Assembly: GCF_904848675.1 (NCBI RefSeq)
Contig: NZ_LR890047.1
Span: 1-64,000, forward strand
Origin: Profftia tarda
GTDB lineage: Bacteria > Pseudomonadota > Gammaproteobacteria > Enterobacterales > Enterobacteriaceae
Direction: 5' to 3'
DNA length: 64,000 bases
The notes beneath the pieces were generated by a model. The model searched no databases, had not been told where the DNA came from, and saw only the letters and a program-made list of their open reading frames with translations. Each line of letters begins with the position of its first letter. The stretch's first letter is position 1. The position numbers and the translations under genes were made by a program. Positions 1 through 9,895 of the stretch are shown here, piece after piece.

Positions 1-587
1 ACTATCATTAAGAATGATGCTAGTAAAATATTTTTCATAATGCGATATTAAAGTTAATACGATATTATTTTTTGATAAAAAGAAATGAGTTGCATTCATA
101 TTTCATAAGATTAAGAAACTATAGAATATAGTATTTGTAGTAGATAACATAGATACTAATTCACAGAATAATGTGCAAGAAAACAATTAATTAATATTAT
201 TTCAATGATCGCCAATTAATATAATATTAATTATATTAATAAGTTACTTCAAGTAATTAATTTATATAGATTTATAATTATATCATTCAGTATCTTTCTT
301 TAAATATACTATAAGATGTAAAAATATTATTGACTCTAGACATATAACTAAATGAACACAATATTATTGTTAATAATTCTAACAGCTATTAGTTAATATC
401 ACACTCTATATTTAATTAATAATACAAAATTTAGTAAACATCACAATATCTTGGTAATACATAAATTTAAATATAATACTAATTCATAATTATGTCCTCG
501 AATAGTGGGCAAGAAACTAAAAGAAGGGGATTATAATTTTATAATATCTTTTATTAGAGTTATTTAAAGAAAACATTTGCTCGTCCC
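1..587. other. AT-rich gene-free DNA upstream of the first groESL operon
   Basis: I see no coding pattern or RNA gene here. The last part leads into the heat-shock promoter of groS copy 1. A short minus-strand reading frame crossing 517-723 runs through that promoter and has no recognisable similarity. Confidence 0.6.
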
Positions 588-616
588 CTTGAGGAGTGCT
601 TGCTTGCCCCCATCTA
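588..616 (+). promoter_or_regulatory. sigma-32 (heat-shock) promoter of groESL copy 1
   Basis: A -35 element CTTGAG (588-593) is followed after 14 bases by CCCCATCTA (608-616). This closely matches the RpoH consensus (CTTGAA, about 14 bases, CCCCATnT) and the E. coli groE promoter. It sits about 90 bases upstream of the groS start and stands out by its G+C content. An rpoH gene is present at 25352-26203, so the promoter has a plausible cognate sigma factor. Confidence 0.8.
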
Positions 617-707
617 TTAACTAACACTACGATAATGGAGAATATACATTCTAAAACACTATAATTAAAGATCAAGCAATTATGTTTTATTAAAAGGAGA
701 GCTAGTA

Positions 708-1001
708 ATGAATATTCGTCCATTGCATGACCGTGTCATCGTAAAGCGTAAAGACTTAGAACCTCAATCTTCTGGAGGAATTATCTTGACTGGTGCCGCG
801 GCTGGTACTTCTACGAGGGGTACAATTATTGCTGTGGGTAGAGGACGTGTTTTGGAAAATGGTGAGATGCAACCACTGAGTGTTGCGGTGGGTGACACTA
901 TAATATTTAATGATGGCTACAATGTAAAAAAAGAAAATATTGATAATGAGGAAGTGTTAATTATGTCTGAGAGTGATATTTCAGCTGTTATTGACGATTA
1001 A
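708..1001 (+). CDS. groS: GroES co-chaperonin, copy 1 (diverged)
   Basis: This is the 10-kDa cytosolic co-chaperonin that caps GroEL rings. It has 97 residues, the normal enterobacterial length, and starts MNIRPLHDRVIVKRK. An AAAGGAGA ribosome binding site at 693-700 fixes the start. The mobile loop (residues ~17-34) reads QSSGGIILTGAAAG, whereas copy 2 and E. coli have KSAGGIVLTGSAA, and the C-terminus ends SDISAVIDD instead of SDILAIVE. Copy 1 is therefore the more derived of the two GroES proteins in this window. groL copy 1 follows 57 bases downstream in an evident operon behind a sigma-32-type promoter. Identification is secure. Functional specialisation is only inference. Confidence 0.97.
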   Translation: MNIRPLHDRVIVKRKDLEPQSSGGIILTGAAAGTSTRGTIIAVGRGRVLENGEMQPLSVAVGDTIIFNDGYNVKKENIDNEEVLIMSESDISAVIDD

Positions 1002-1058
1002 TAAGCGCCTTATTGATGGCTATCAATCTGATTAACTGAAAAATTAAAAGGAAAAAAA

Positions 1059-2720
1059 ATGGCAGCTAAAGAAGTAAAATTTGGTAACGACGCACGCATA
1101 AAAATGTTGCGAGGAGTTAACATTCTGGCAGACGCAGTAAAGGTTACCCTAGGCCCTAAAGGCCGCAATGTAGTTTTGGATAAATCATTTGGTGCACCGA
1201 CTATTACTAAAGATGGCGTCTCTGTAGCCCGAGAAATAGAATTAGAAGATAAATTTGAGAATATGGGTGCGCAGATGGTTAAAGAAGTTGCGTCAAAAGC
1301 AAGCGATGCGGCTGGTGATGGTACTACCACTGCAACCGTATTGGCGCAAGCAATAGTTAGCGAAGGTCTTAAAGCGGTTGCAGCAGGGATGAATCCAATG
1401 GATTTAAAACGCGGTATAGACAAAGCCGTTATTGCTGCAGTCGACGAACTGAAAACATTTTCAATGACTTGTTCTGATTCAACAGCAATAGCCCAAGTGG
1501 GTACTATTTCTGCTAATTCTGACGAAGCTGTAGGGCAGCTAATAGCTCAGGCAATGGAAAGAGTTGGAAATGAAGGAGTAATTACTGTTGAGGAAGGAAG
1601 CGGTCTTGAGGATGAACTCAGTGTAGTGGAAGGAATGCAGTTTGACCGTGGTTATCTATCTCCATATTTCATAAATAAAGCAGAAACAGCTTCTGTGGAG
1701 CTAGAAAATCCATTTATACTATTAGCTGACAAAAAAATATCTAATATCCGAGAAATGCTTCCACTGCTAGAAGCAGTAGCTAAAGCAGGAAAACCTTTAT
1801 TAATTATAGCCGAAGATGTTGAAGGAGAAGCGCTAGCAACGTTAGTAGTAAACACAATGCGTGCTATTGTTAAGGTAGCCGCAGTTAAAGCGCCTGGTTT
1901 TGGGGATCGTCGCAATGCTATGCTTCAAGACATCGCCACTCTGACTGGCGGTACTTTAATTTCTCAAGAAATTGGTCTAGATCTAGAAAAAGCAACACTA
2001 GAGAACCTAGGGCAAGCTAAACGTGTAGTAATAAACAAAGACACAACTATTATAATTGATGGTATTGGTAAAGAATCTGCAATTCAATCCCGAGTTAGTC
2101 TGATACGTCATCAGATCGAGGATACTAATTCTGATTATGACCGTGAAAAACTGCAGGAGCGCGTTGCTAAACTGGCTGGTGGAGTTGCAGTGATTAAGGT
2201 TGGTGCTGCTACTGAAGTTGAAATGAAAGAGAAAAAAGCACGCGTTGAAGATGCATTGAATGCAACTCGCGCAGCAGTAGAAGAAGGTGTAGTAGCTGGT
2301 GGGGGAGTGGCTTTGATACGTGTTGCTGGCAAGCTCTCTCTTTTACAGGGTTCTAATGAAGATCAGAATATGGGCATCAAAGTTGCCTTGCGCGCTATGG
2401 AAGCTCCATTACGTCAAATCGTCATTAATGCTGGCGAGGAGGCTTCTGTTATAGCTAATAATGTAAAAGAAGGAACAGGAAACTACGGTTACAACGCCTA
2501 TTCTGAAGAGTACGGTGATATGATAACCATGGGTATTCTAGATCCAACCAAAGTCACACGTTCTTCCTTACAGTATGCTGCGTCCATTGCTGGATTAATG
2601 ATAACTACCGAATGTATGGTTACCGATCTACGTAATGAGCAAACAGATACAGGAACCTCAGGCGGTATGGGCGGTATGGGCGGTATGGGCGGTATGGGCG
2701 GTATGGGCGGTATGATGTAA
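1059..2720 (+). CDS. groL: GroEL chaperonin, copy 1 (diverged, long GGM tail)
   Basis: This is the 60-kDa chaperonin that folds proteins in an ATP-driven double ring. It has 553 residues and starts MAAKEVKFGND after an AAAAGGAA ribosome binding site. The ATP-site loop GDGTTT lies at residues 86-91, and the catalytic Asp of the RVEDAL segment (E. coli Asp398) is kept. The C-terminus carries six GGM repeats plus a final Met. These are encoded by six identical 9-base units at 2661-2714, whereas E. coli has four GGM units. Compared with copy 2, this protein departs more often from E. coli (TCSDSTAIAQ, QLIAQAMERVGNEG, INKAETAS, GDRRNAML). Both copies share derived residues near the end (NAGEEASVIANNV, NAYSEEYGDMITMG), pointing to duplication within this lineage. 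A terminator follows at 2783. Confidence 0.98.
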   Translation: MAAKEVKFGNDARIKMLRGVNILADAVKVTLGPKGRNVVLDKSFGAPTITKDGVSVAREIELEDKFENMGAQMVKEVASKASDAAGDGTTTATVLAQAIVSEGLKAVAAGMNPMDLKRGIDKAVIAAVDELKTFSMTCSDSTAIAQVGTISANSDEAVGQLIAQAMERVGNEGVITVEEGSGLEDELSVVEGMQFDRGYLSPYFINKAETASVELENPFILLADKKISNIREMLPLLEAVAKAGKPLLIIAEDVEGEALATLVVNTMRAIVKVAAVKAPGFGDRRNAMLQDIATLTGGTLISQEIGLDLEKATLENLGQAKRVVINKDTTIIIDGIGKESAIQSRVSLIRHQIEDTNSDYDREKLQERVAKLAGGVAVIKVGAATEVEMKEKKARVEDALNATRAAVEEGVVAGGGVALIRVAGKLSLLQGSNEDQNMGIKVALRAMEAPLRQIVINAGEEASVIANNVKEGTGNYGYNAYSEEYGDMITMGILDPTKVTRSSLQYAASIAGLMITTECMVTDLRNEQTDTGTSGGMGGMGGMGGMGGMGGMM

Positions 2721-2782
2721 CTATCTTCGTCTTATTTCCTCCTATGGTATATAATATAGTTCACGTACCTGATCTCTAGGTT

Positions 2783-2818
2783 TCATAAAACCCTCACAGA
2801 AGTGAGGGTTTTATGAAT
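2783..2818 (+). terminator. Terminator hairpin of groESL copy 1
   Basis: A perfect 16-base stem (2783-2798 with 2803-2818) closes a 4-base loop. The ascending arm reads TTCATAAAACCCTCAC. The descending arm includes TTTTAT, so transcription could stop within it. It lies 63 bases after the groL stop codon. Confidence 0.85.
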
Positions 2819-3891
2819 TTAATCTGCTGCTTATTATATTTAACGAAATCTTATATTTATAAGATGTATTAGATTATGAGGAGAAGATCATTATTAGATA
2901 TATAAACGAGAAGATAATATACTTATTGAAATACTCTTACTGAAGAGCAAAGCTCTTACTATATAATTTATTATTACTCTAATAATAATTACCATGAATA
3001 AGTTGCGAAATAAATAAAATCATTTGGTATGTCGGTACAGCTATCTTGAGAGAGCAACTCAGTACAATGTTATTGCGTTATTAATATATAAATATGTAAT
3101 CCCTTGCAGTACTATACGAATTTTTATAATAGACAGTGCCTATTAAAAATAGTATTTTGTGACAAATACTAGCATTGAATAGAAAAATATTTCATAAAAA
3201 ATTATCATACATATTAATATATTGTATATATTTAGTGTTTATTAGTTGCTCAATAACTTTCGAATATGCATCTTATGCAATGCAATTGTTCCACGAACTA
3301 AAATAAAGATTGGATATCAATAGTCCTAGACTTTGAACCTTAAATATAGCAAGTATTTATGTGATACCTTAAATTTTAATTAGTATAAATTTACACACTT
3401 ATTTTCTTAGTTTTATTTCTGCTATAAAATATTAAGAAATACAATCATGCAGATCTATTGAACTAATAGCAGATAAAGATATGACTGGTATCTATACTTG
3501 ATATCAGATTACTTTAAGTTTTAAGAATATATTTGTAAACATATTAATCTGATAAGAGATCAAATATAATTGTCTTATAAAATTCATAGAGATAAAAAAT
3601 AATTTTATGACGAAAACAAATGGTCAGATTTACTAATCTATAAATATGAATATATTAATGTCTTGCCCAATAGCTAGCCCTTAAGTATCTTATCTATATT
3701 ATAGGAATTCTATGCTGATACTATTTTTATAGCAAATTATTACAATAAATAAGATAGTTGAAGTCTAATTCAGATATCAAATATCTTATAATCAGTTTTT
3801 TATATTATTTTATTAAATTTTTTAATAATTAACTTTGTATGTTCAGCTATCAAAAAATTATTATACATAGAATATATAAAATTCTGTACTT
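2819..3891. other. Gene-free spacer between groL copy 1 and mnmG
   Basis: This is about 1.07 kb of AT-rich DNA with stops in all frames. I recognise no gene remnant or RNA. Confidence 0.6.
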
Positions 3892-5781
3892 TTATTTCGC
3901 AAGATATGAAAAATCCTGTTTTTTAAACCAAATCAATAAAATTGAAATTGCTGCTGGGGTTATTCCTGAAATGCGAGATGCTTGGCCAATAGAACTAGGT
4001 TTATAATCATTAAGCTTTGAAATTACTTCATTAGATAATCCTGAGATTACTGAATAATCAAAAGCAACTGGAAGTAACATATTCTCATTGCGTAAATGTT
4101 TTATAACTTCTTTCTGTTGACGCAAAATATATCCTTCGTATTTTACCTGAATCTCAACTTGCTCTGAATTTTGGTGATCACTTAATGGTGGGGCAAACTG
4201 CACTAAATTAGTCAACTGATTGTAATTAATTTCAGGACGGCGCAGTAAATCTTCGCCGCTAGCCTCACGGGATAATGGAGTTTTCAATAACATATTCAAA
4301 TCAGTAATATGATTAGAATTCGGACAAACCCATATATTGCGTAATCGCTCACGCTCACGCTCTATAATCTCAAGCTTTTTATTAAATTTTTCCCACCTAA
4401 GATCGTCAACTAAGCCTAATTTACGACCAATTTTAGTCAAGCGCAAATCTGCATTATCCTCACGCAAGATAAGACGATATTCAGCGCGGGATGTAAGCAT
4501 GCGGTATGGTTCCGTTGTACCCAATGTGCATAGATCATCTACTAATACTCCTAAATAAGCTTGATCACGCCGTGGAGCCCATCCTTCCTGTTCATTTGCA
4601 AAGAGACCTGCATTAAGACCGGATAATAAGCCTTGAGCTGCAGCTTCTTCATACCCAGTAGTTCCATTTATTTGTCCTGCCAAGAATAAACCGCGAATTA
4701 ATTTACTTTCCAAAGTATATTTTAAATCACGCGGATCAAAAAAATCATATTCAATAGCATAACCAGGGCGGATAATATGAGCATTCTCCATACCTTTAAT
4801 AGATCGTACAATTTGCATTTGAACATCAAACGGCAAGCTAGTAGAAATACCGTTTGGATACACTTCGTTGCTCGTTAGTCCTTCTGGTTCAAGAAATATC
4901 TGATATGCATGGCGATCCGCAAAACGCATAACTTTATCTTCAATCGAAGGACAGTAACGTGGTCCAACTCCTTCAATGCTTCCGTTATATATAGGACTTA
5001 ACTCTAAATTTTTGTTTATCACTTCATGAGTACGCTCATTGGTATACGTTATATAACAGGGAATCTGTTTTGGATGTTGAGATGCACTTCCTATAAACGA
5101 GAAGAAGGGAGATGGATTATCACCATATTGATGTGCTAAGTTTGAAAAATCAATAGTTCTTGCATCAATACGCGGGGGTGTACCTGTCTTAAGACGTTTT
5201 GCTCGCAATTTCAAGTCTCTTAGACGATGCGAAAGTGCAATAGCTGGCATCTCTCCAGCACGGCCACCACTATGGTTTTCTAAACCAACATAGATCTTAC
5301 CATCAAGGAAAGTTCCCGTAGTTAAAACAACTGCTTTGGCGCGAATTTTTACACCTATTTTGGTGACAGCGCCTACAATACAATCATTTTTTACAATAAG
5401 ATCTTCTACTGATTCCTGCAATATTCTTAGATTGAACTGATTTTCTAATGCAGTACGTATAGCTTGACGATATAAAACTCTATCTGCCTGAGCACGAGTG
5501 CCTCTTACAGCAGGTCCTTTGCTGCTATTCAGGATTCTGAACTGGATACCGCTATGATCGATAGCTGTAGCCATAAGACCACCCAAAGCATCACATTCTT
5601 TTACCAAATGACCTTTTCCTATACCGCCAATTGCCGGATTACAAGACATTTGTCCAATTGTATCAATATTATGTGTTAATAATAACGTTTTACATCCCAT
5701 TCTAGCAGATGCCATCGCTGCTTCTGTACCTGCATGGCCTGCTCCTATTATGATAACGTCAAAAATAACTGGATAAAACAT
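3892..5781 (-). CDS. mnmG: tRNA uridine-5-carboxymethylaminomethyl modification enzyme MnmG (GidA)
   Basis: MnmG is an FAD enzyme that, with MnmE, modifies the wobble uridine of several tRNAs. The protein has 629 residues, as in E. coli. I chose the ATG at 5781 because it begins MFYPVIFDVIIIGAGHAG, matching the family start; the reading frame is open eight codons further upstream. The FAD-binding GAGHAG motif lies at residues ~13-18. The SCNPAIGGIGKGHL and GTPPRIDARTIDFS family motifs and the Cys-containing C-terminal domain are present. The mnmE partner is not in this window, nor is rsmG (gidB), which often follows mnmG. The gene stands alone on the minus strand between the two chaperonin operons, an order unlike E. 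coli. Confidence 0.97.
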   Translation of the reverse strand: MFYPVIFDVIIIGAGHAGTEAAMASARMGCKTLLLTHNIDTIGQMSCNPAIGGIGKGHLVKECDALGGLMATAIDHSGIQFRILNSSKGPAVRGTRAQADRVLYRQAIRTALENQFNLRILQESVEDLIVKNDCIVGAVTKIGVKIRAKAVVLTTGTFLDGKIYVGLENHSGGRAGEMPAIALSHRLRDLKLRAKRLKTGTPPRIDARTIDFSNLAHQYGDNPSPFFSFIGSASQHPKQIPCYITYTNERTHEVINKNLELSPIYNGSIEGVGPRYCPSIEDKVMRFADRHAYQIFLEPEGLTSNEVYPNGISTSLPFDVQMQIVRSIKGMENAHIIRPGYAIEYDFFDPRDLKYTLESKLIRGLFLAGQINGTTGYEEAAAQGLLSGLNAGLFANEQEGWAPRRDQAYLGVLVDDLCTLGTTEPYRMLTSRAEYRLILREDNADLRLTKIGRKLGLVDDLRWEKFNKKLEIIERERERLRNIWVCPNSNHITDLNMLLKTPLSREASGEDLLRRPEINYNQLTNLVQFAPPLSDHQNSEQVEIQVKYEGYILRQQKEVIKHLRNENMLLPVAFDYSVISGLSNEVISKLNDYKPSSIGQASRISGITPAAISILLIWFKKQDFSYLAK

Positions 5782-8085
5782 GACAATAAACCTCATAAAA
5801 ATCAAAAGATATTAGTAATATTTTTAGTTTTTGTGTCAGTATACTTGTTTAAGCTTTAGAGCTGTCTTAATAGATACTATTTCAAATAAATAGGAATGAG
5901 GAAAATTATTGTATATATATTAAAATATATTTAATGAAAAAAATATTTTGCATTATTGATAATATATTATTAGAGCATAACTTTTGATTATTTCTATAAA
6001 TACTTTCAAGATCTATCAATACTATTGAAACTTGAATGTATTGATTCAATGTAATAAGGTATTGATTCATTCTTGTATTGTGTAACAATATAAATTATGC
6101 ATAAAATAATTTGTTTGTTTTAAACGATATATTGATGATTAGTGAGATCTTCTTTGGTGATGAATAGATACATTGTTGATATGTTGTGAATAGTAATTAT
6201 ATTATTCATGATAGTTACGTGAATAAAAAATTTCTTTACTTATCAAAAGTATTTTTATGTAACTATTGAGTAGTATTTTTTGCAAAAATGTTCATACTAA
6301 ATAAAGGATTAAAAATATTGTATTAGTTATATTTTATCTTTTTGTATCACAATTACAATGATATATGCTGTGCATTGTAGCGATGCACATGTTTATATCC
6401 ATAATGCCATTAACGCAACATTCATTGCATATATAGATAAGTTAACACCTCTCTAGTATCATTGTATTGATGATAACCACTTTTCTACTACTTTTACAAT
6501 CATATTCAACCTTATGTAGTATATGACTTCTTATTTGTTTTATATCAAAATATTTCTTTCGTATTTTAGTATAAATATAGTTTAAATTTTAAAAGATGTA
6601 TTTTGCTAATTGGATGAGATATTATAATAAAGTATCTATTTATTATAGACTGATTATATGGCAAGCAAGATATTTAGCAGGAAACAAGTTAATAATTATT
6701 CTTATGATCTTGTTACTGCTACTAAGTTTAATTAAAATGTTAATAACCAATAATATAAATAGATCATTGACCATAGATAAAAAATTGTTTCACATATTTT
6801 ATGTGATAAACATAATAAATTATGGTGGTATGTCTTATCCGTCATAAACTTTATTAACAAGTTATAAACATACTTAGATAAATATCATGAAATATGTCAT
6901 TATTCCATTTATTAATTTGTTGCTGCATTATTACAATAATATATTCACATTACTTTTTCTAAATGAATATTATTTGTTCTAAAATAGAATACGTAATATT
7001 ACAAATAATAAATTATGTATTGTTTAAATAGTATGTAGCAATAGATGTTGTAATACTTACTCATTAATTACTTAGATATTTTACAGTAAATTGCTGTAGT
7101 AGTACTAACTAATTATATAATATGAGTATTAGACTATAATTTACGATAAATTATATAATACAGAGATAATTATTTACGATAATGATCGTACTATATTATA
7201 GTAAGCATCATTTATAATATTTTATAATTTAAATATTATATTGAGATAGTTATCTCTAAGATTATTAAGATAATTAGAGATTAACGATATGCAACAAATA
7301 ATCTTTAAAAATTTTTTTATTTTATTAATAATCTGTATTTTTTTATTATGTGTTATTTATTACAAGTATTTATCTTTCTAAGAAATTTTTATAAAATGTT
7401 ATTATTTTAAAAATAAAGAGTACTAATTACCTCATTACTTAGGTCTAATATGTGGGTGAAAACAGCAATTTTATAGGATATATCTATTAATAGATCAGCT
7501 TCTTATAACGTATAAATTTATTTTTAATATGCATTAAATAATATTTAATAGATGTTTGATCAAGTTAATTTTTCTTCCTAATATATTCATGATCTGATTG
7601 ATGAACATAAAACCGCTTATATCATTTTAACAAATAATTATATTATATAATTATTTTTACTTTTATACATGTAATTTTACAATATTATTTTCAGTAAATT
7701 TTAATAGTCATACAATAGAAAATATTATTGTTAATTTCACTTGCACTTAAATAAATATTAATGCAGATTAATGCAGAGGTGCTAAAAAATTTTAGCTATT
7801 AGCGTATTAAAATATTTTATGTATATTTCCGTAGTAAATCTCTTTTAATAGTTCATATCATTATTTTTATTCAAAAGTATCATTCATGGAAAATATATTT
7901 ATTTTTTAGAATAAACATTAATATATTATCAACTATAGCAAGATGATAGCACTAGATAATACTATGCAAAACGCGATAACCGATTTTAGATAAATCGTAT
8001 TAAAAAATATTTTGCTTGTATTTTATATGAAATTTTTTAAAAAAACCAATATATATTTTATGATATATACTATTAATTGTATTTA
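5782..8085. other. 2.3-kb gene-free region between hpt and mnmG
   Basis: The sequence is very AT-rich. In E. coli the replication origin lies next to mnmG, but I found no cluster of DnaA boxes here. A hydrophobic 83-codon frame (6596-6847) resembles nothing I know and is of a length expected by chance at this composition. Small AT-rich palindromes occur, for example near 7135-7155. Confidence 0.55.
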
Positions 8086-8619
8086 CTAATTTAATAATAC
8101 AATTTTTCCAATATAAGGCAAATGACGATAATGCTGAGCATAGTCAATGCCAAATCCAACGACAAATTCATTGGAAATAACAAAACCAACGTATCTGATT
8201 GTAATATCAACTTCACGACAGCTTGGCTTGTCAAGTAACGTACAAATTTCTAAAGATTTTGGTCTTCGCAGAGTTAAAAGATTGTATACCTTACTCAAGG
8301 TATTGCCAGAATCTACAATATCTTCTACAATCAGTACATCTTTACCCCTAATTTCTTGTTCTAAATCTTTTAGTATTTTTATATCTCGTGTACTATACAT
8401 GTTATTTCCATAGCTAGAAACAGTTAAGAAATCAACTTCATGCGGTAGTCTGATTTGACGACAAATATCAGCCATAAAAATAAATGAACCTCGCAGTAAG
8501 CCAATTAAAACCATTTCATTGCCACGTTCACGGTAATCTGTTGAAATCTGACGGCCAAGTTCAGTAATTCTCTTATGTATATTTTGCACAGATATCATAA
8601 TTTCAATTTTATGTTGCAT
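8086..8619 (-). CDS. hpt: Hypoxanthine phosphoribosyltransferase
   Basis: Hpt salvages hypoxanthine (and guanine) with PRPP to make IMP or GMP in the cytosol. The protein has 177 residues; E. coli has 178. I placed the start at 8619 (MQHKIEIMI) because it aligns with the E. coli start and an AAGGTAG ribosome binding site lies just upstream; the frame is open 17 codons further. The PRPP-binding motif VLIVEDIVDSGNT is intact, as is the C-terminal FGIDYAQHYRHLPYIGK segment. It stands alone in gene-poor DNA. Purine salvage fits an intracellular life with host-supplied bases, which is inference. Confidence 0.96.
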   Translation of the reverse strand: MQHKIEIMISVQNIHKRITELGRQISTDYRERGNEMVLIGLLRGSFIFMADICRQIRLPHEVDFLTVSSYGNNMYSTRDIKILKDLEQEIRGKDVLIVEDIVDSGNTLSKVYNLLTLRRPKSLEICTLLDKPSCREVDITIRYVGFVISNEFVVGFGIDYAQHYRHLPYIGKIVLLN

Positions 8620-9425
8620 TTCATCTACCTTAAAGCAGGTATGGTTTATTATTTTTCTGCCTCCGTGCAATCAGTAGTATACTGATAAAAAATTTTTTTA
8701 TTATGCATATACAGATAATTTTAAATATTAAGGCACTATTATTTAGTATATATAAATTCATGAATTTTATCTTATTAAGATAATTTAGAATTATAGTTTA
8801 TCTCAATAAATTACTGCGATCTTGTTAACTAACGTGAGGCTACACGACAAAATAAGTAACACACTCCAGATTAGATCTATATTTCAAGAATTATAATAAA
8901 ACCCTCTTAGCTTTAATAAATTTTAAATCCTATGAAATTAAAAATATAATTTGAGCATTGCAATAGTGCAATTAACGCAAGTAGTATTACATAAAGCATG
9001 ACTTTGATTATTACATCAGTTTCTGTTTTATATACTTCCTAAATCGTAATTTACATTACATGTTTTTAAAAAAATAGATAAATGGAATATTTTATCGTTT
9101 GCGTGGTGAAAACATAAATATAAATATATTATAATATTGAAATGATTCGAAGAGAGTAAGGCTGTATTCACAGAGTACTCCTGATTATTGCTGATTATAA
9201 AGGTAATATTTAAGGATGTAGAGCTTTATATTGTATATAATTCATGCGGTAACTATGATAATTAGTCCTTGATCAATCTTGTTGATATCAGTCAGGATAG
9301 ACTAGATGTTCCACGGATAATAAAATGTATATTGTATTTCTTGTGTATCAAAATATAATATATTTAGGTAATTTTCTTAATTGTACTGCATTGTATTGCA
9401 TCAGAGATATTTTTTATTTATTGCA
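8620..9425. other. Gene-free spacer between hpt and the second groESL promoter
   Basis: This is about 0.8 kb, AT-rich, with no recognisable coding remnant. G+C content rises slightly around 9120-9320, but no reading frame there resembles a known protein. Confidence 0.55.
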
Positions 9426-9455
9426 CTTGAAGGATTGATTAGTCGCCCCCAGTTT
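9426..9455 (+). promoter_or_regulatory. sigma-32 (heat-shock) promoter of groESL copy 2
   Basis: CTTGAA (9426-9431) is followed after 15 bases by CCCCAGTTT (9447-9455). The -35 hexamer is a perfect RpoH match and the -10 is a good one. It lies about 90 bases upstream of groS copy 2, at almost the same distance as the promoter of copy 1. The two promoter regions otherwise differ in sequence, so both appear to be maintained independently. Confidence 0.75.
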
Positions 9456-9541
9456 AGTAAACAACAGCATTAGAGAAGTGATATATCTGAAATATAACCT
9501 ATAACCTATAAACAATATGAACTTTCAAAGGAGAATCATTA

Positions 9542-9835
9542 ATGAATATTCGTCCATTGCATGATCGTGTCATTATTAAACGTAAAGACGTTGAGCCCAA
9601 ATCTGCTGGGGGTATCGTCTTGACTGGTTCCGCAGCAGGCAAATCCACTCGTGGTGTTATTGTTGCTGTAGGTAAAGGCCGTGTTATGGAAAATGGTCAA
9701 ATTAAACCATTAGGAGTTAATAAGGGTGATATAGTTATTTTTAACGATGGTTACGGCGTAAAAACAGAAAATATTGATAATGAAGAATTGTTAATCATGT
9801 CCGAAAGCGACATATTGGCTATCGTAGAAGTTTAA
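9542..9835 (+). CDS. groS: GroES co-chaperonin, copy 2 (conserved)
   Basis: This is the cytosolic co-chaperonin partner of GroEL, 97 residues long. An AAAGGAGAA ribosome binding site precedes the ATG. The mobile loop KSAGGIVLTGSAAGKSTRG and the C-terminal SESDILAIVEV are close to E. coli, so this is the conservative copy; copy 1 at 708-1001 is more derived. groL copy 2 follows 60 bases downstream. A short stem-loop (9833-9850) begins at the stop codon in the spacer. Confidence 0.97.
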   Translation: MNIRPLHDRVIIKRKDVEPKSAGGIVLTGSAAGKSTRGVIVAVGKGRVMENGQIKPLGVNKGDIVIFNDGYGVKTENIDNEELLIMSESDILAIVEV

Positions 9836-9850
9836 GGCATCCATGCCTTA
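9833..9850 (+). other. Intercistronic stem-loop between groS and groL copy 2
   Basis: TAAGGCAT (9833-9840) and ATGCCTTA (9843-9850) form an 8-base inverted repeat overlapping the groS stop codon. It could affect transcript stability or the relative expression of the two genes. That role is inference. Confidence 0.5.
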
Positions 9851-9895
9851 TGCTTGACGCATATTTTTCACTAAATAACTTTAAAGGGAAAAACA

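Noticed and set aside
5782..6600. Possible replication origin next to mnmG
   Set aside because: oriC adjoins mnmG in E. coli, but I found no cluster of TTATnCACA-like DnaA boxes here. The flanking genes differ from the usual origin neighbours.
6596..6847. Hydrophobic 83-codon open frame
   Set aside because: At this A+T content frames of 60-80 codons are expected several times by chance. There is no ribosome binding site, similarity or conserved context.
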